A stretch of DNA of 64,000 bases from Chaetoderma sp. LZ-2023a (GCA_034401795.1 CM067369.1:93809712-93873711), one strand, 5' to 3'. Numbered from the stretch's first letter, positions 29,625-39,670 are shown. The notes: generated by a model not told the origin, from the letters alone. Program-made: numbers and translations.

Positions 29625-31755
29625 TGGCCTGGTTGCCGCGGTGGGAACCACTCCGGTGTTTCAGGCCGAGAGAACAGTGCCACTCTGGCCCTCCTTATGT
29701 CCACCTCTATCCCTAGGTGGACCGGTGGGCGGCCGTTTGGCCGCCCGCTTGCCAGAGTGGAAGCGGTTGACTCAGGACCGTTTAGTCTTGCGATGGCTTT
29801 CGGTCGGGTATCGTCCCGACTGGGTGACAGGCCCGCCATCGCGACTGTCTCTCGCGCCGATCTGGACTCCCATTCCACGGGATCCGGATCAGAGGTTGTG
29901 TATAGAGGAGGAAATAAATTCCCTCATACTAAAAGAAGCCATTCAGCCGGCACAGAGGTGCCCGGGCTTCTATTCAACCCTGTTCTTAGTAACAAAAAAC
30001 ACCGGAGGGTGGAGGCCGATTCTCAACCTCAAGCCGTTGAACAAGTTCATCGAGACACCCAGTTTCAAGATGGAGACTGTGCGCTCGGTGTTGGCGGGGT
30101 TAGAGCGAGGGATGTGGACAGCGTCGATAGATTTGAAGGATGCTTATTTCCACATTCCCATAGAGAGGAGTTTCCGTCGATTCCTGAGATTTGCATTTCA
30201 GGGCCGGCGGTGGGAATTCAGGGTGTTACCCTTCGGAATTTCCACGGCTCCTCGGGTCTTCACCCGTGTGGTTCTCGCGATCACTGCATACCTCCGCAGG
30301 AGAAGCATAGCAGTCCACACGTACATAGACGACTGGCTATTGAAAGCACACACCCGGGAATCGTTGTCAGCCAATCTGGAGATTGTTTTGAAAACTCTCT
30401 CGGACTTGGGCTGGATGATCAATTTCCCGAAATCAGAGCTAACTCCATCCCAGAAGTTTGTTTACCTGGGCATGTTCTTCGATCTGGAGACGGGGTATGT
30501 GTACCCCACTCAGGAGAGGGTTCAAGTACTCATCTCGGTAATTCAGTCGGTGTGCGACAGTCGTCATGTCCTGGCACGGGTTTACTTGAGAATGCTGGGC
30601 TTGATGGTTTCTTTGGAACCAGTCATTCCACAGGCCGCCTTGCGCAGGCGTCCGATCCAGTTGTTTCTCATGACACAGTGGACCCAGAGTTCAGGTTCGC
30701 TGGACTCGAACGTGCCGGTGTTGGCGCCTCTGATTCACCACCTGCAATGGTGGTTGAATACAGAGAATCTCTTGCTGGGGGTTTTGCTGACCCCTCCCCA
30801 CCCTCAGGTGACTGTGTATACAGATGCATCGATGGAGGGGTGGGGAGCTTGTCTGGAAGAGTCCACAGTATCAGGGCTTTGGGATCTGGATCAGTCCAAG
30901 GAACATATCAATCTACTAGAGCTAAGAGCAGTAGTCCTGGGCCTGGAACATTTCTTACAGAAAGTTCAGGGCAAGATTGTTCTAATTCGTTCAGACAACT
31001 CAACAGTAGTGACTTACATAAACCGCCAGGGCGGAACGAAGTCGCCCAGTCTCTGTATGATGACATGGGGACTGCTTTGTTGGTGCCTGGATCATGGGAT
31101 CACCTTGAAAGCAGTTCATATTCCGGGGAGGTTAAATCTGCTAGCAGACTCATTGAGCCGAAGGATGAGTGTTTTACCCACGGAATGGCAACTAAATCAA
31201 TGTGTGGCGGATCGTCTGTTCGACCATTGGGGGAAACCCAACATAGATTTGTTCGCAATGAAGAAGAATGCGAAGATGACGACGTACGTCTCTCCGATTC
31301 CAGACCCAAGCGCTTTCGCAACAGATGCGTTAGCTATCAGCTGGGAGGGAATGTATGCATACGCATTCCCCCCAGCAATCCTGATTCCAAAGGTGCTTCA
31401 GAAAATCAGGCAGCAGGAGTGCCAAGTGCTTCTGATCGCCCCGGATTGGCCAAGCCGATCGTGGTATACGGATCTGCTGGACCTTCTGGTCTGCAATCCG
31501 GTTCCGCTGCCTCTGATGGACAACCTTATCTTCCAGGGCAAGGCCCTTCACGACAATCCGTCAATGTTCCGATTGACTGCGTGGATGTTGTCAAGGAATC
31601 TAGAATTAAGGAGGGCTTTTCTGAGCAAGCGGCCATGTTTATGGCCAAAGCCAGGAGGGGGTCAACCTCCAGAGCATATAATTATAAAATCAACAGATTT
31701 GCAGAATGGTGCTCAAAAAGATGTATTGATCCAATGGAATCATCTATTCAGGTAG
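29566..31755 (+). CDS. A reverse transcriptase / RNase H
   Basis: Open frame of about 729 codons, +1 relative to gag and overlapping its last 59 nt. It has no ATG at the start, so frameshifting or reinitiation is likely. RT motifs: MWTASIDLKDAYFHIPI (first catalytic Asp), FRVLPFGISTAPRVF, HTYIDDWLLKAH (catalytic YIDD), VYLGMFFDLE. RNase H: VTVYTDASMEGWG, INLLELRAVVLGLEHF, VLIRSDNSTVV, LNLLADSLSR. A DIRS-type C-terminal region follows (PNIDLFA, YVSPIPDPSAFATDALAISW, LIAPDWPSRSWYTDLLDLL). A private Gly replaces Lys in MTWGLLCWC. Otherwise intact. Confidence 0.93.
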   Translation: MVRAALGGARGDLVAVIGPDGLVAAVGTTPVFQAERTVPLWPSLCPPLSLGGPVGGRLAARLPEWKRLTQDRLVLRWLSVGYRPDWVTGPPSRLSLAPIWTPIPRDPDQRLCIEEEINSLILKEAIQPAQRCPGFYSTLFLVTKNTGGWRPILNLKPLNKFIETPSFKMETVRSVLAGLERGMWTASIDLKDAYFHIPIERSFRRFLRFAFQGRRWEFRVLPFGISTAPRVFTRVVLAITAYLRRRSIAVHTYIDDWLLKAHTRESLSANLEIVLKTLSDLGWMINFPKSELTPSQKFVYLGMFFDLETGYVYPTQERVQVLISVIQSVCDSRHVLARVYLRMLGLMVSLEPVIPQAALRRRPIQLFLMTQWTQSSGSLDSNVPVLAPLIHHLQWWLNTENLLLGVLLTPPHPQVTVYTDASMEGWGACLEESTVSGLWDLDQSKEHINLLELRAVVLGLEHFLQKVQGKIVLIRSDNSTVVTYINRQGGTKSPSLCMMTWGLLCWCLDHGITLKAVHIPGRLNLLADSLSRRMSVLPTEWQLNQCVADRLFDHWGKPNIDLFAMKKNAKMTTYVSPIPDPSAFATDALAISWEGMYAYAFPPAILIPKVLQKIRQQECQVLLIAPDWPSRSWYTDLLDLLVCNPVPLPLMDNLIFQGKALHDNPSMFRLTAWMLSRNLELRRAFLSKRPCLWPKPGGGQPPEHIIIKSTDLQNGAQKDVLIQWNHLFR
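29622..29624 (+). other. In-frame UGA between A gag and YR frames
   Basis: GCC TGA TGG CCT GGT continues open in the same frame to the YR stop at 32594. The residues just after the stop stay Gly/Arg/Ser-rich like the Gag tail. Confidence 0.5.
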
Positions 31756-32594
31756 TGGCTGATTTCCTCTGTCACCTATATGATGCCTATAGCCTCAAGC
31801 CTAACTCTATTGCTGGTTATAAGTCAGCTTTAATGACTGTTATTCCTTGCTTGGCTAATAGGGGGAGTGATGAAGTAAGTACATTAAATGTATTAATTAA
31901 AGGCATGGGCAATCTAAGACCAAGGAATCCTCCACTGATTCCGTCTTGGAGTTTATCACTGGTGCTCCAGGTACTAGGTGATAAGCCTTTTGAACCACTT
32001 AGTTCCATTTCTATGAAAATGTTAACTCTTAAAACTGTATTTTTAATTGCTGCGGCCTCGGCTAGGCGTAGGAGTGAAATTCACGCCTTATCAGCCGAGG
32101 TTGACCGTTTTGTGGTTACAGGGGAAGGCCTTAAGCTTCTACCTAGGATTAATTTCTTGTCTAAAAATCAGTCATTGAAATATCCAGGTCAACCTATTTT
32201 TTTGCCATCTTTAACTAGATATGATCCTAATTCTAAAGTATGGTGCCCCGTACGGGCGCTGCTCCGGTACAAACAGCGTACTTCGGAGTGGCGTACCGAC
32301 CAGTCAGCGTTATGGTTGTCATATATTGAACCCCATGGTAGGGCGTCTAAGGACACCATTTCTAGGTGGATTGTGGAATGTATTCAATTTTGTCACAAAT
32401 CCGCCACCGGGCGACAGGTTGACGTGGCCAAGGCTCACAGTGTCCGCGGTGTCGTGACATCCACTGCCCTTTTTAATGGGGTCCCTGTGGATGATATTAT
32501 GTCAGTGGCTCAGTGGCACTGTGAGTCTAGTTTTACAGACCATTACCTCCGTGACACCTCTAACCCTCTCGCCTTGTCGATTTTGAAACAATAA
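29697..32594 (+). CDS. A tyrosine recombinase with long N-terminal overlap frame
   Basis: A 965-codon frame, first ATG at 29697, overlapping nearly the whole RT frame. The last ~330 residues are a DIRS tyrosine recombinase: an N-terminal SAM-like region (STSRAYNYKINRFAEWCSKR, LKPNSIAGYKSALMTVIP), then ASARRRSEIHAL (catalytic Arg), AHSVRG (HxxR) and AQWHCESSFTDHYLRD (Trp/His and nucleophilic Tyr). It would integrate the circular cDNA. The first ~630 residues are Ser/Gly-rich with no known domain, yet are open in A, B and C. Confidence 0.88.
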   Translation: MSTSIPRWTGGRPFGRPLARVEAVDSGPFSLAMAFGRVSSRLGDRPAIATVSRADLDSHSTGSGSEVVYRGGNKFPHTKRSHSAGTEVPGLLFNPVLSNKKHRRVEADSQPQAVEQVHRDTQFQDGDCALGVGGVRARDVDSVDRFEGCLFPHSHREEFPSIPEICISGPAVGIQGVTLRNFHGSSGLHPCGSRDHCIPPQEKHSSPHVHRRLAIESTHPGIVVSQSGDCFENSLGLGLDDQFPEIRANSIPEVCLPGHVLRSGDGVCVPHSGEGSSTHLGNSVGVRQSSCPGTGLLENAGLDGFFGTSHSTGRLAQASDPVVSHDTVDPEFRFAGLERAGVGASDSPPAMVVEYRESLAGGFADPSPPSGDCVYRCIDGGVGSLSGRVHSIRALGSGSVQGTYQSTRAKSSSPGPGTFLTESSGQDCSNSFRQLNSSDLHKPPGRNEVAQSLYDDMGTALLVPGSWDHLESSSYSGEVKSASRLIEPKDECFTHGMATKSMCGGSSVRPLGETQHRFVRNEEECEDDDVRLSDSRPKRFRNRCVSYQLGGNVCIRIPPSNPDSKGASENQAAGVPSASDRPGLAKPIVVYGSAGPSGLQSGSAASDGQPYLPGQGPSRQSVNVPIDCVDVVKESRIKEGFSEQAAMFMAKARRGSTSRAYNYKINRFAEWCSKRCIDPMESSIQVVADFLCHLYDAYSLKPNSIAGYKSALMTVIPCLANRGSDEVSTLNVLIKGMGNLRPRNPPLIPSWSLSLVLQVLGDKPFEPLSSISMKMLTLKTVFLIAAASARRRSEIHALSAEVDRFVVTGEGLKLLPRINFLSKNQSLKYPGQPIFLPSLTRYDPNSKVWCPVRALLRYKQRTSEWRTDQSALWLSYIEPHGRASKDTISRWIVECIQFCHKSATGRQVDVAKAHSVRGVVTSTALFNGVPVDDIMSVAQWHCESSFTDHYLRDTSNPLALSILKQ

Positions 32595-33122
32595 CCGCTT
32601 TATGTTTGTGAAGAGTGCCTCCGCATTGCTTATATACTTCGCCATTCAGCGACGGTGACAACCACTTGTCGGGACTGTATCATCCTTCTCTACTGGATTC
32701 ATGATGACAGCTTCCTAGGACAACAAGGTCAGTCTTGTTCATGTGTTGTTCATTGTTTGTATTGTCACGTTACCCAGTGTTATTAATATGGTGATGGTTT
32801 ATGTGGGTTGTGGTTCTTTATAGAGAGTATACGAAAATGGAGCCTTTTCGTCTCTGTCCTATAGTACTTAGCACTAGTACGAAGAGAGCGTGTAGGACAT
32901 TGAGGTCATTTAATCTTCCTCCCAAGGGAGGGGGGGGAGCGCATATGACAAATCGGTCATCTCTCAGGCATCGGTTGTGTTATCCGATGGTTTATCAAAT
33001 CCTGACTGTGTTTTCACACAGTTTCAGACGTCATAAGTGCCTTAAAACGCTTGAAAGCGTATAGGGAAGAGCTGGTCTTTTGACCTCGCCTCCCTCCCGC
33101 CAGATTCACTTTCGAATTCTGG
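32595..33122 (+). other. A 3' untranslated region
   Basis: Conserved in A, B, C and D0: TATTAATATGGTGATGGTTT, GTATACGAAAATGGAGC, GACATTGAGGTCA, a poly-G stretch with GCGCATATGAC, and GACCTCGCCTCCCTCCCGCC. No coding frame. Confidence 0.75.
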
Positions 33123-33232
33123 CAATATCAAAAGTATTAGGGAGGTAAGTATACTCTTGATGTGAAATAAACGAAATCTAGGATTTCTTTTTTCACGAGA
33201 GAGTTGATACTTACCTCCCTAGATACTGACCC
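33123..33232 (+). repeat. A internal complementary region (ICR)
   Basis: Reads GTAAGTATACTCTTGATGTG, AAA, TAAACGAAATCTAGG, then TTTTTTCACGAGAGAGTTG. This is the complement of the element's right end joined to its left end, the hallmark of DIRS elements, where the ICR is thought to template closure of a circular cDNA. Confidence 0.92.
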
Positions 33233-33287
33233 GGCCTCTCCGCCCCACAGAGGCTCGGTCTTCAGGCTCTTGGTAGTTGCATGTGTT

Positions 33288-33504
33288 AGCCAATAAATGA
33301 GCCAGAGGCAGTAGTAGTCGGCGCATGCGCGGTGGTGGGGCGAGCATCCGCCGGACTACCTCTGACTCCCTGCCCAGTAGGGGCACCTAACTGTTTTTAA
33401 TCTGAGTGTTTTATTGAGTGAAAGCCGATATTTAGCAATATCAAAAGTATTAGGGAGGTAAGTATCAACTCTCTCGTGAAAAAAGAAATCCTAGATTTCG
33501 TTTA
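33288..33504 (+). repeat. A right ITR
   Basis: Inverted complement of the left ITR with a private right-end extension CAACTCTCTCGTGAAAAAAG and GATTTCGTTTA. Confidence 0.95.
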
Positions 33505-33740
33505 TTCTGTCTTCCTCCCAAGAAAAGCGAGGGGGGGGGGCAGGGGGTGGTGTGAGAGCGCATATGACATATGGGCTTCTCTCAGCCATCGGTTGTGTTA
33601 TCTGATATTCAAATCTATCCCTGGTTCTGTTTTCACACAATTTCAGAAGTTTTAAGTGCCTTAAACGCAGAAAAGCTTATAGGGAAGAGCTGGTCTTTTG
33701 ACCTCGCCTCCCTCCCGCCAAATTCTCTGACAAATTCTGG
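33505..33740 (+). other. D0 3' region, right of insertion A
   Basis: Resumes D0 with CTGTCTTCCTCCCAAGAAAA, GCGCATATGACATATGGG and GACCTCGCCTCCCTCCCGCC, colinear with the 3' regions of B and C. Confidence 0.85.
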
Positions 33741-33840
33741 CAATATCCAAGAGTGTTAGGAAGGTAAGTATACTCTTGAAGTGAAATAAATGAAATCACA
33801 GATTTTTTTTTCACGAGAGAGTTGATACTTACCTCCCTAA
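33741..33840 (+). repeat. D0 ICR
   Basis: CTCTTGAAGTGAAATAAATG and AAATCACAGATTTTT carry D0-private bases that match D0's own left end (CACTTCAAGAG) and right end (AATCTGTGATTTCATTTA). Confidence 0.9.
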
Positions 33841-33905
33841 CACGGACCAGGCTTCTCCGCCCCACAGAGGCTCAGTCTTCAGGCTTTCTTAAAAGTTGCA
33901 GTGTC

Positions 33906-34121
33906 AGCCAATAAATTAGTCAGAGGAAGTACTAGTCTGCGCATGCGCGGCAATTGGGGCTGGCATCCACCGGACTGTCATCTGACTACCTGCCCATTAG
34001 GGGCACATAACCTTTTTACTCTGAGTGTTTATTGAGTGAAAGTCGATATTTGAGAATATCAGAGTGTTAGGGAGGTAAGTATCAACTCTCTTGTGAAAAA
34101 AGAAATCTGTGATTTCATTTA
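33906..34121 (+). repeat. D0 right ITR
   Basis: Inverted complement of 19620-19815, ending GATTTCATTTA. Confidence 0.9.
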
Positions 34122-34374
34122 GTGGGCAACACAATATTTTTCTAACTTTTGAGCCCTGAGGTACTCTGTTATCTTAATGATGCAGCTGTATTGAAAATGA
34201 AATATGTATCCATTTTGATTACCCATGTTGCCAGTGGAGGGATCCCATCTGTCACTCGAGTATATGATGTCATGATCATGTGACTTGTTAAGTGATGTCA
34301 CAATCAAACTGGCAGTAGTCATCGGTCATGAAAGTTTCTGAATTGTATGGCTTTGATTAATATCAAGTTTAATG

Positions 34375-34535
34375 AACATTGTTGAATATTTTGAATATGA
34401 TTTAACTGGGAGCTGATTTGTCTGAATTCCAGTTTCAAGATAACTGTAGAGGTAAGCTATTGTATATTTTGAAGCTAATATGACTGGGGATGTTGCTCCC
34501 AGTCAAATTAGTTTCAAAATATTCAACAGAATGTT
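34375..34535. repeat. Two diverged P1 copies
   Basis: GTTGAATATTTTGAATATGA on the left and GAAGCTAATATGACTGGG...CCCAGTCAAATTAGTTTCAA on the right; the second is a short clean palindrome. Confidence 0.55.
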
Positions 34536-34731
34536 TATTAAATTATAAATTCATCAAAGACATGTATACAATTCGTACACACGTGTGACAAACTTTTGGT
34601 TTTCATGACAGAGCTACATCATTTTGATTGTTTTGTCAGCTAACATGTGACGTATTTGGTTATGGCATCAGATAGGTACTTGAGTCACATATCGGTTCCC
34701 TCTATTTTAGTTTCCCATATTTTCTTTACAG

Positions 34732-34843
34732 GGACATGGAGAAGCCAGTAAACATTCTAACCGGGCTGGATTACTGGCTGGATAACTTAATGTGCAATGT
34801 CCCCGAGCTCGCCATGTGTTTCCATATTAATGGAATTGTTCAG
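34732..34843 (+). CDS. EDRF1: EDRF1 homologue, exon f
   Basis: 112 nt between TTTACAG and GTGACA. The first base completes the Arg codon of exon e; 37 codons follow, ending in phase 0. It encodes PVNILTGLDYWLDNLMCNVP and ELAMCFHINGIVQ, nearly identical to the vertebrate EDRF1 block with INVLTGIDYWLDNLICNVPE. This is the strongest single piece of evidence for the gene identity. Confidence 0.96.
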
Positions 34844-34890
34844 GTGACAGCCTTTATATTGTAATTCGGCTGTACAGATACATTAAATAG

Positions 34891-36098
34891 AAGCTCACCT
34901 GGCCAGAATGGCCAAGTGAGCATAAATAATGCCATGCTGACTGCCTATCATCCGTCCGTCGTCCGTTAACCGACTGGGCCGATTTCAATTATATTTGACA
35001 TGAAGCATCCTTAGGGCATAGAGATCCAAGTTTGTTCAAATGAACCCGATTGGCCAATTTGGTGGACGTCCATCTTGGATTTCGCCGATTCTTAGAAACG
35101 TCTTTAAAAATCTCTGAAACCCTTGGGGGATCGATTCAAAACTCGTGAAATATCATCTAGGGCAAGTGCTGAACCAATTTTGTTCAAGCGAATTTGATTG
35201 ACCAAATAGCTCGATGGCCATCTTGAATGACCTAGTTTTCGCGAAAACGACTTGTCCAGAACTGTTTAACGGATTGGGGCCAAATTTGGGAGATATGCTT
35301 AAAGCATATCAATGGTTATTAAAGATTGTATAATGGAAGCTGATACATAAAAAAATGTCTGCCCTGTACCAATCAAATTGTAGCATTTGGCAGCCGTATT
35401 TGATTTTTTGGTTTAATGGATTTTGAAGCCGAAATTCGTTTTTATATATGTTTTTGGGTATGCGGATTTCAAATTTGCACCTTCGAAACTGTTGGGTAAC
35501 CTGTTTGTCAGCCATCTTGGATCTTTTCCGACAAAAACTCCCATACTAAAGCAATAGGAAATTTAAAATGTGTTCTCGGGAACGACTGTCCCGATTTCAA
35601 TTATATTTGGCAGGAAGCAACCGTAAGTCATAGAGATCCAAGTTTGTTCAAAGGAAGGCGATCGGCCAATTTGGCCAGTGGCCATCTTGGATTTTGCCTG
35701 ATTTTTAGAAACATGTTTAAAAATCTCCGAAACCAGTTGAGGAATTGATTTATAACTCATGAAACATCACCAAGCGCAAAAGCTGAGCCAAGTTTGTTGA
35801 AGTCAAATTAATTGGCCAAATGATTCTGCGGCCATGTTGGATGACCTAGTTCCACGAAATAAACATCTCCAGAACCGCTTAACAGATCAGGCCGAAATTT
35901 GGGCGATCTGATTAAGGACTAAGAGGCATTAAAGTTTGTTCAAGGGAAGTTGATACATAAAGAAACATAGCCGCTGCGGTCTTGTTGCAATTCTGGTCAA
36001 TTCCTTAGTGTTCTACTTATAGCCGATGGCCGTTCTAGTTTATTTGCCTATATTCCAGGACCAGATGTGCTATACAGGCCCCTTGGGCCTCTTGTTAA
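34891..36098. repeat. Interspersed repeat with CTCACC ... GGGCCTCTTGTT ends
   Basis: Begins AAGCTCACCTGGCCAGAATG with GGCCAAGTGAGC and GTCCGTCCGTCGTCCG, contains two diverged internal copies of GGCCATCTTGGA..TT and AAATCTC.GAAACC, and ends TATACAGGCCCCTTGGGCCT then CTTGTTAATA. I associate this repeat type with mollusc genomes. No coding frame. Confidence 0.7.
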
Positions 36099-36245
36099 TA
36101 ACTCATGTTTGAGCACAGTGATTGGAACCGAATACGGAATATAGCTTAATACTACGTTGGTGTTAGTCAAGCTCTTGCTGCATTCCTTCTTCCTCAATAA
36201 GAATGAAGGGGTCCAATCTATCACTTGTATCTGACATCATGCTCA

Positions 36246-36463
36246 ATGGACCTTTACAGTTTTAGTTATACCCCGCCCATCACTAGCTAAGCTCCACCCA
36301 CACATCACTGTGTTGGGATTGATCGATCCCCGAATGCCATGACTATCAATTTCCTGAAAACTATACAGTTAAGTTGTTGAATATTTTGTAACTGATTTGA
36401 CGGGGGCTGTTGCTGCCTATGGCAGCAACAGCGCCCAGTCAAATTAGTTTCAAAATATTCAAC
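36246..36463. repeat. P1 MITE, outer arm plus clean palindrome
   Basis: TAGTTATACCCCGCCCATCA, GTTGGGATTGATCGATCCC, then GTTGAATATTTTGTAACTG / CAGTCAAATTAGTTTCAAA around GCTGCCTATGGCAGC. Confidence 0.75.
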
Positions 36464-37102
36464 AAGATATTTATTAAATAGTAAAGACATACAATTCATA
36501 CAACAACCCATAGTCCGTCTTCTACTTATCTACATCATTCATGACGTCATAATGACATCATTGATTGTGATGTCATTCTACACGTCAAACAGTTAATTAT
36601 GATACGATGGCTGGATGGAGTGGAAAGGTCTATTATGTCACTAGTTAGCTGACATTATAATCAGGTTGATGTATAGCTCCATCACTAAGTCAAAGCATTT
36701 GTCAGAAAAGCATACAGTCAAATTGTATGTCTTTAATGACTACAATTTAAACATGTTGAATATTTTGAACTAATTTTACCACCCCCAGTCAAATTTGTTT
36801 CAAAATATTTAACAGTTTACCTGTATTGAACTTTAGATTCTGGTAATTCAGCTTTCAAAGTTTCAGATCCATTCAAACACATGTAAGAAGCGGGTGGAGA
36901 TTAACTAGAAATGGGCGGGTTGGGGTGGTGAGGGAATGAGGGTATATCTAGAAATACGTCCCTCTATTATTATATTTGGTCCTTGAAAATCAGTTTTTGG
37001 TGACTGTCACATTTCAGTAAAATTCGGAAGTCGCAAAAGGCTTTATTAGTTTCACACCAATTTTATATCGTACATGTACATTGTTTTGCTTCCATATTTC
37101 AG

Positions 37103-37253
37103 ACATATGAGCTGTATAAAACTGAAGATATTCCAAACAGTTTTGCGGACTCCATTTTCACACCTCAGGTTGTTGCTGATACAGCTAGGAATATCCTGGC
37201 ATTTCTGAAGACGAACGCAACTAAAGAAGGTCATACCTATTGGTTATATAAAG
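37103..37253 (+). CDS. EDRF1: EDRF1 homologue, exon g
   Basis: 151 nt between CATATTTCAG and GTATGT, phase 0 in and phase 1 out. It encodes TYELYKTEDIPN, VVADTARNILAFLKTNATKE and GHTYWLYK, matching EDRF1 around KYEMIKTEEIP, NILSFLKSN and KEGHTYWLFK. The split Gly codon (G|GT) is completed by exon h. Confidence 0.95.
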
Positions 37254-38702
37254 GTATGTGTGAGCAGGTTTTATAATTAACCGTGCCCCTTAAGCAAAAA
37301 ATGGTATTTCATCTGGGTCTGTCGCTGCATGTCCAAGCGCTGTCTAAAAACCTTCAACACAAGTCTGACCATACTCTAGAAATTGACACCTTTGTGCATG
37401 ATCCAAAACAACCAGAAAATCTAAAAGAAAAATGTACAATGTGGCAAAAAAAGGTAAGGTGAGGGTCTGAAAATTCTGATTGCTCATGTTTGTTTATAGT
37501 GATGATCTATGCAACTCACTGTAGATATTTTATTTTGTTCAGTCTATGTAGTTACCTTTTAGTGTGACATGAAAATCTCTCAACATTAACACTTAGTAGC
37601 CTCCTGTTAGAGTCTGTAAATGCATGCTGTGTCGATGGATGTAATTGGATAACGTAGTTAGAAGCACAATACATCTAAGTGAATTCCTTACCATGACGAT
37701 AAAGCATCATACATTAACAATACAATGTGATGACATGCTAATTTTAATTTAAGTGCGTCAATATTTGTACCGATATTGTAATACTGCATGGGCACAGTCC
37801 CATTAATGAGACTGGTTCCTAGATCATCTAAAAACTGATGTCTGTAACAGAAGACTGTGAATTGACTTATGTTTCTCAGCTGTCTCATCACATCAAGTGC
37901 CAAAAAATCTAGTAATAGTTACGATATGCAGGGATTAAATTAGCGTTATGCCGAATGTCATAGAAATTTGATATCGATTGCTCTTCCGGGCGACTTATTA
38001 TTTTTGGAAAAAATATTTTTCTAGTGCAATTTCTAATACAATGAAAGGTTATCTTGAAATTGAGATTCTGTGAATTCGGGTTTCAAAATGTTAAAATTGA
38101 TTTAAATGCATGTACAAAGTGAAAACATCAAATCCCTCTATTGACCACACCCTCTATTGACCTTGTGGCCAATTTTGAATAAATCGTGTAGAAAGGGAAC
38201 AACACACATGCACGCACATTCCTAGCTGCATTATGCGTAGGATATTTAGTTCATCTGGCCTAAAGGCTCATTCCAGTGGTTGAAATTAACTCGGATGAGC
38301 CACTAGCTAGCAGGACGGCAAATGGATAGTTTCCAAGATAACTGGATTCTAATAGCCATATTGATTATTTTCTAGCCCTTAGATGGTAGATATGGCAATT
38401 ACTTTTAGCCTTTATTCAGAATGTGGGTCTTATGGCATTGTATTCTGTTCTGGTTTGTATGAAATCCTTGAAAACTTTACGATATAGAACTAATTCTGTT
38501 GAATATTCTGAAATTAATTTACATGGCGGCTGGTGCTGTCTTAGGCAGCAACAGCTTCCAGGGAAATTAATTTCAAAATACTCAACAGTTTTCTTGTGTA
38601 GTTTCTAATTTCTTGAAAATGAGATATCACAAATTCATTGGTGAAAGAGTTAATTAAACCCCTGCTCTGGGAATTAATATAGGGTATTGTCATGTTTTTC
38701 AG
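37254..38702. other. EDRF1 intron g-h
   Basis: Contains a P1 copy (38490-38592). Nothing else recognisable; ends GTTTTTCAG. Confidence 0.7.
38490..38592. repeat. P1 MITE
   Basis: CTGTTGAATATTCTGAAATT and AATTTCAAAATACTCAACAG around GTCTTAGGCAGCAACAGC. Confidence 0.7.
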
Positions 38703-38920
38703 GTGTTGATGCTGATGTCATTAAACTGTACGATTTAACGACGCTTTGTGCCGACTCAATGGAAGACCGCTCACAGAACCCATTTACAGTTCCATTGGGC
38801 ATGCTTCTGTACCGTGTGGCACGCAATATGCTGAGGCATAAACGGGCTAAGCAGTCCGGTGTCATCAACACGCTGCTCGCGACATGCTTACTTCTATTAG
38901 ATGAGCACCAGCCTACGCAG
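38703..38920 (+). CDS. EDRF1: EDRF1 homologue, exon h
   Basis: 218 nt between TTTTTCAG and GTGAGA, phase 1 in and phase 0 out. It encodes GVDADVIKLYDLTTLCADSM, then QNPFTVPLGMLLYRVARNML and INTLLATCLLLLDEHQPTQ. These match the EDRF1 block with DIVKLYDLTTLC, QNPFTMPVAILLYKVA and LLNCLKLLD. No stop or frame problem. Confidence 0.96.
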
Positions 38921-39449
38921 GTGAGAATTAGTAGAATATCCAGGAGGTTATGAAGCGGGGTTGGTGGGTAGGTGGTTGGTGGGGTGTTAATGAGGAGAGT
39001 CTGTGTGGATGTATAACAACATTGGCCTATAGATTTCTGGATTTTATCATTATGACGTATATTTATGGTTGTAACACTGTAATCATTATCATTCTGATGT
39101 TAAGATTTAAAATTTTTAAATTAAATTAAAAAATGAACTAGTTTTCATTTGTTAACAAATTTAGTGGAAAATGTTGCTGTCGTCCACTAAAATTGTTTAA
39201 GATTGTAAACCAGTTTCTTTTCCACTGACAGTAAAAAACCAATATTGACATTAGTGTGCTAACGGTTAATGGTCAAGATTTGTCAAGAAAATTAAATTAA
39301 CTGCTTAATGAATGTCCATTTGCAGAACAAGAGATGACTATTTTTGTAAATTTACCACTGAAATAACTGGCTCTGTTCCAGTGGCAAAATTTCGAAGATC
39401 ACGACAAAAGCCATTTTTGGTTGGCATAATCATTAAATTGTCCAGAATT

Positions 39450-39670
39450 AAGTAACACTTTAATGGTCAATCCGGCCAAAACCGGCCTCTGTCTGGAACG
39501 TCCATTAACTGACCAAAAGAATAAAACTTTTGAAAAATTACCACTGGAATGACTGGCTCGATTACCGAGCCAGTCATTCCAGTGATAAATTTCCAAAAGT
39601 TGTATTTTCTTGCCCTGTAAATGGACATTCAATAGGCAGATATTCAAATTTTCTTGACCAAATCTGACTA
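39450..39670. repeat. P3 MITE, clear palindrome
   Basis: CCACTGGAATGACTGGCTCG / ACCGAGCCAGTCATTCCAGT at the centre; GTCCATTAACTGACCAAAAG and GTAAATGGACATT at the ends. Confidence 0.7.

Larger units (their letters stand above)
26609..33504 (+). mobile_element. DIRS-type retrotransposon A, inserted in D0
   Basis: 6,896 bp from TTTCACATCAAGAG to GATTTCGTTTA. It interrupts the 3' region of D0; joining the flanks at a shared ATT gives a length that matches the uninterrupted homologues in C. Nearly identical to C (same subfamily). RT/RNase H and YR are open, while gag carries a 136-nt deletion. Confidence 0.95.
19620..34121 (+). mobile_element. DIRS-type retrotransposon D0 (fossil), interrupted by element A
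   Basis: Left end TTTCACTTCAAGAG at 19620, right end ...GATTTCATTTA at 34121. Bases 26609-33504 belong to the younger insertion A, and 20680-21686 to a Tigger-like insert. What remains, about 6.6 kb, has the same order as A, B and C: left ITR, leader exon, Gag, RT/RNase H, YR, ICR, right ITR. All genes carry stops, frameshifts and deletions. D0-specific bases in its left ITR, ICR and right end match one another, which confirms that the two pieces separated by A are one element. Confidence 0.9.
19041..34731. other. EDRF1 intron e-f, inflated by nested DIRS elements
   Basis: 15.7 kb. After a P3 palindrome (19240-19480), nearly all of 19620-34121 is DIRS DNA. The rest, 34122-34731, holds two diverged P1 copies (34375-34535) and ends in TTTCTTTACAG. 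Confidence 0.85.
34844..37102. other. EDRF1 intron f-g
   Basis: Holds a bounded repeat (34891-36098), a P1 composite (36246-36463), a diverged short P1 at about 36755, and then unremarkable DNA up to CATATTTCAG. Confidence 0.7.

Noticed and set aside
29147-29878. Long minus-strand frames opposite gag and RT in A, B and C
   Set aside because: GC-rich antisense shadows of the Gag Arg/Gly tail and RT start; no domains.
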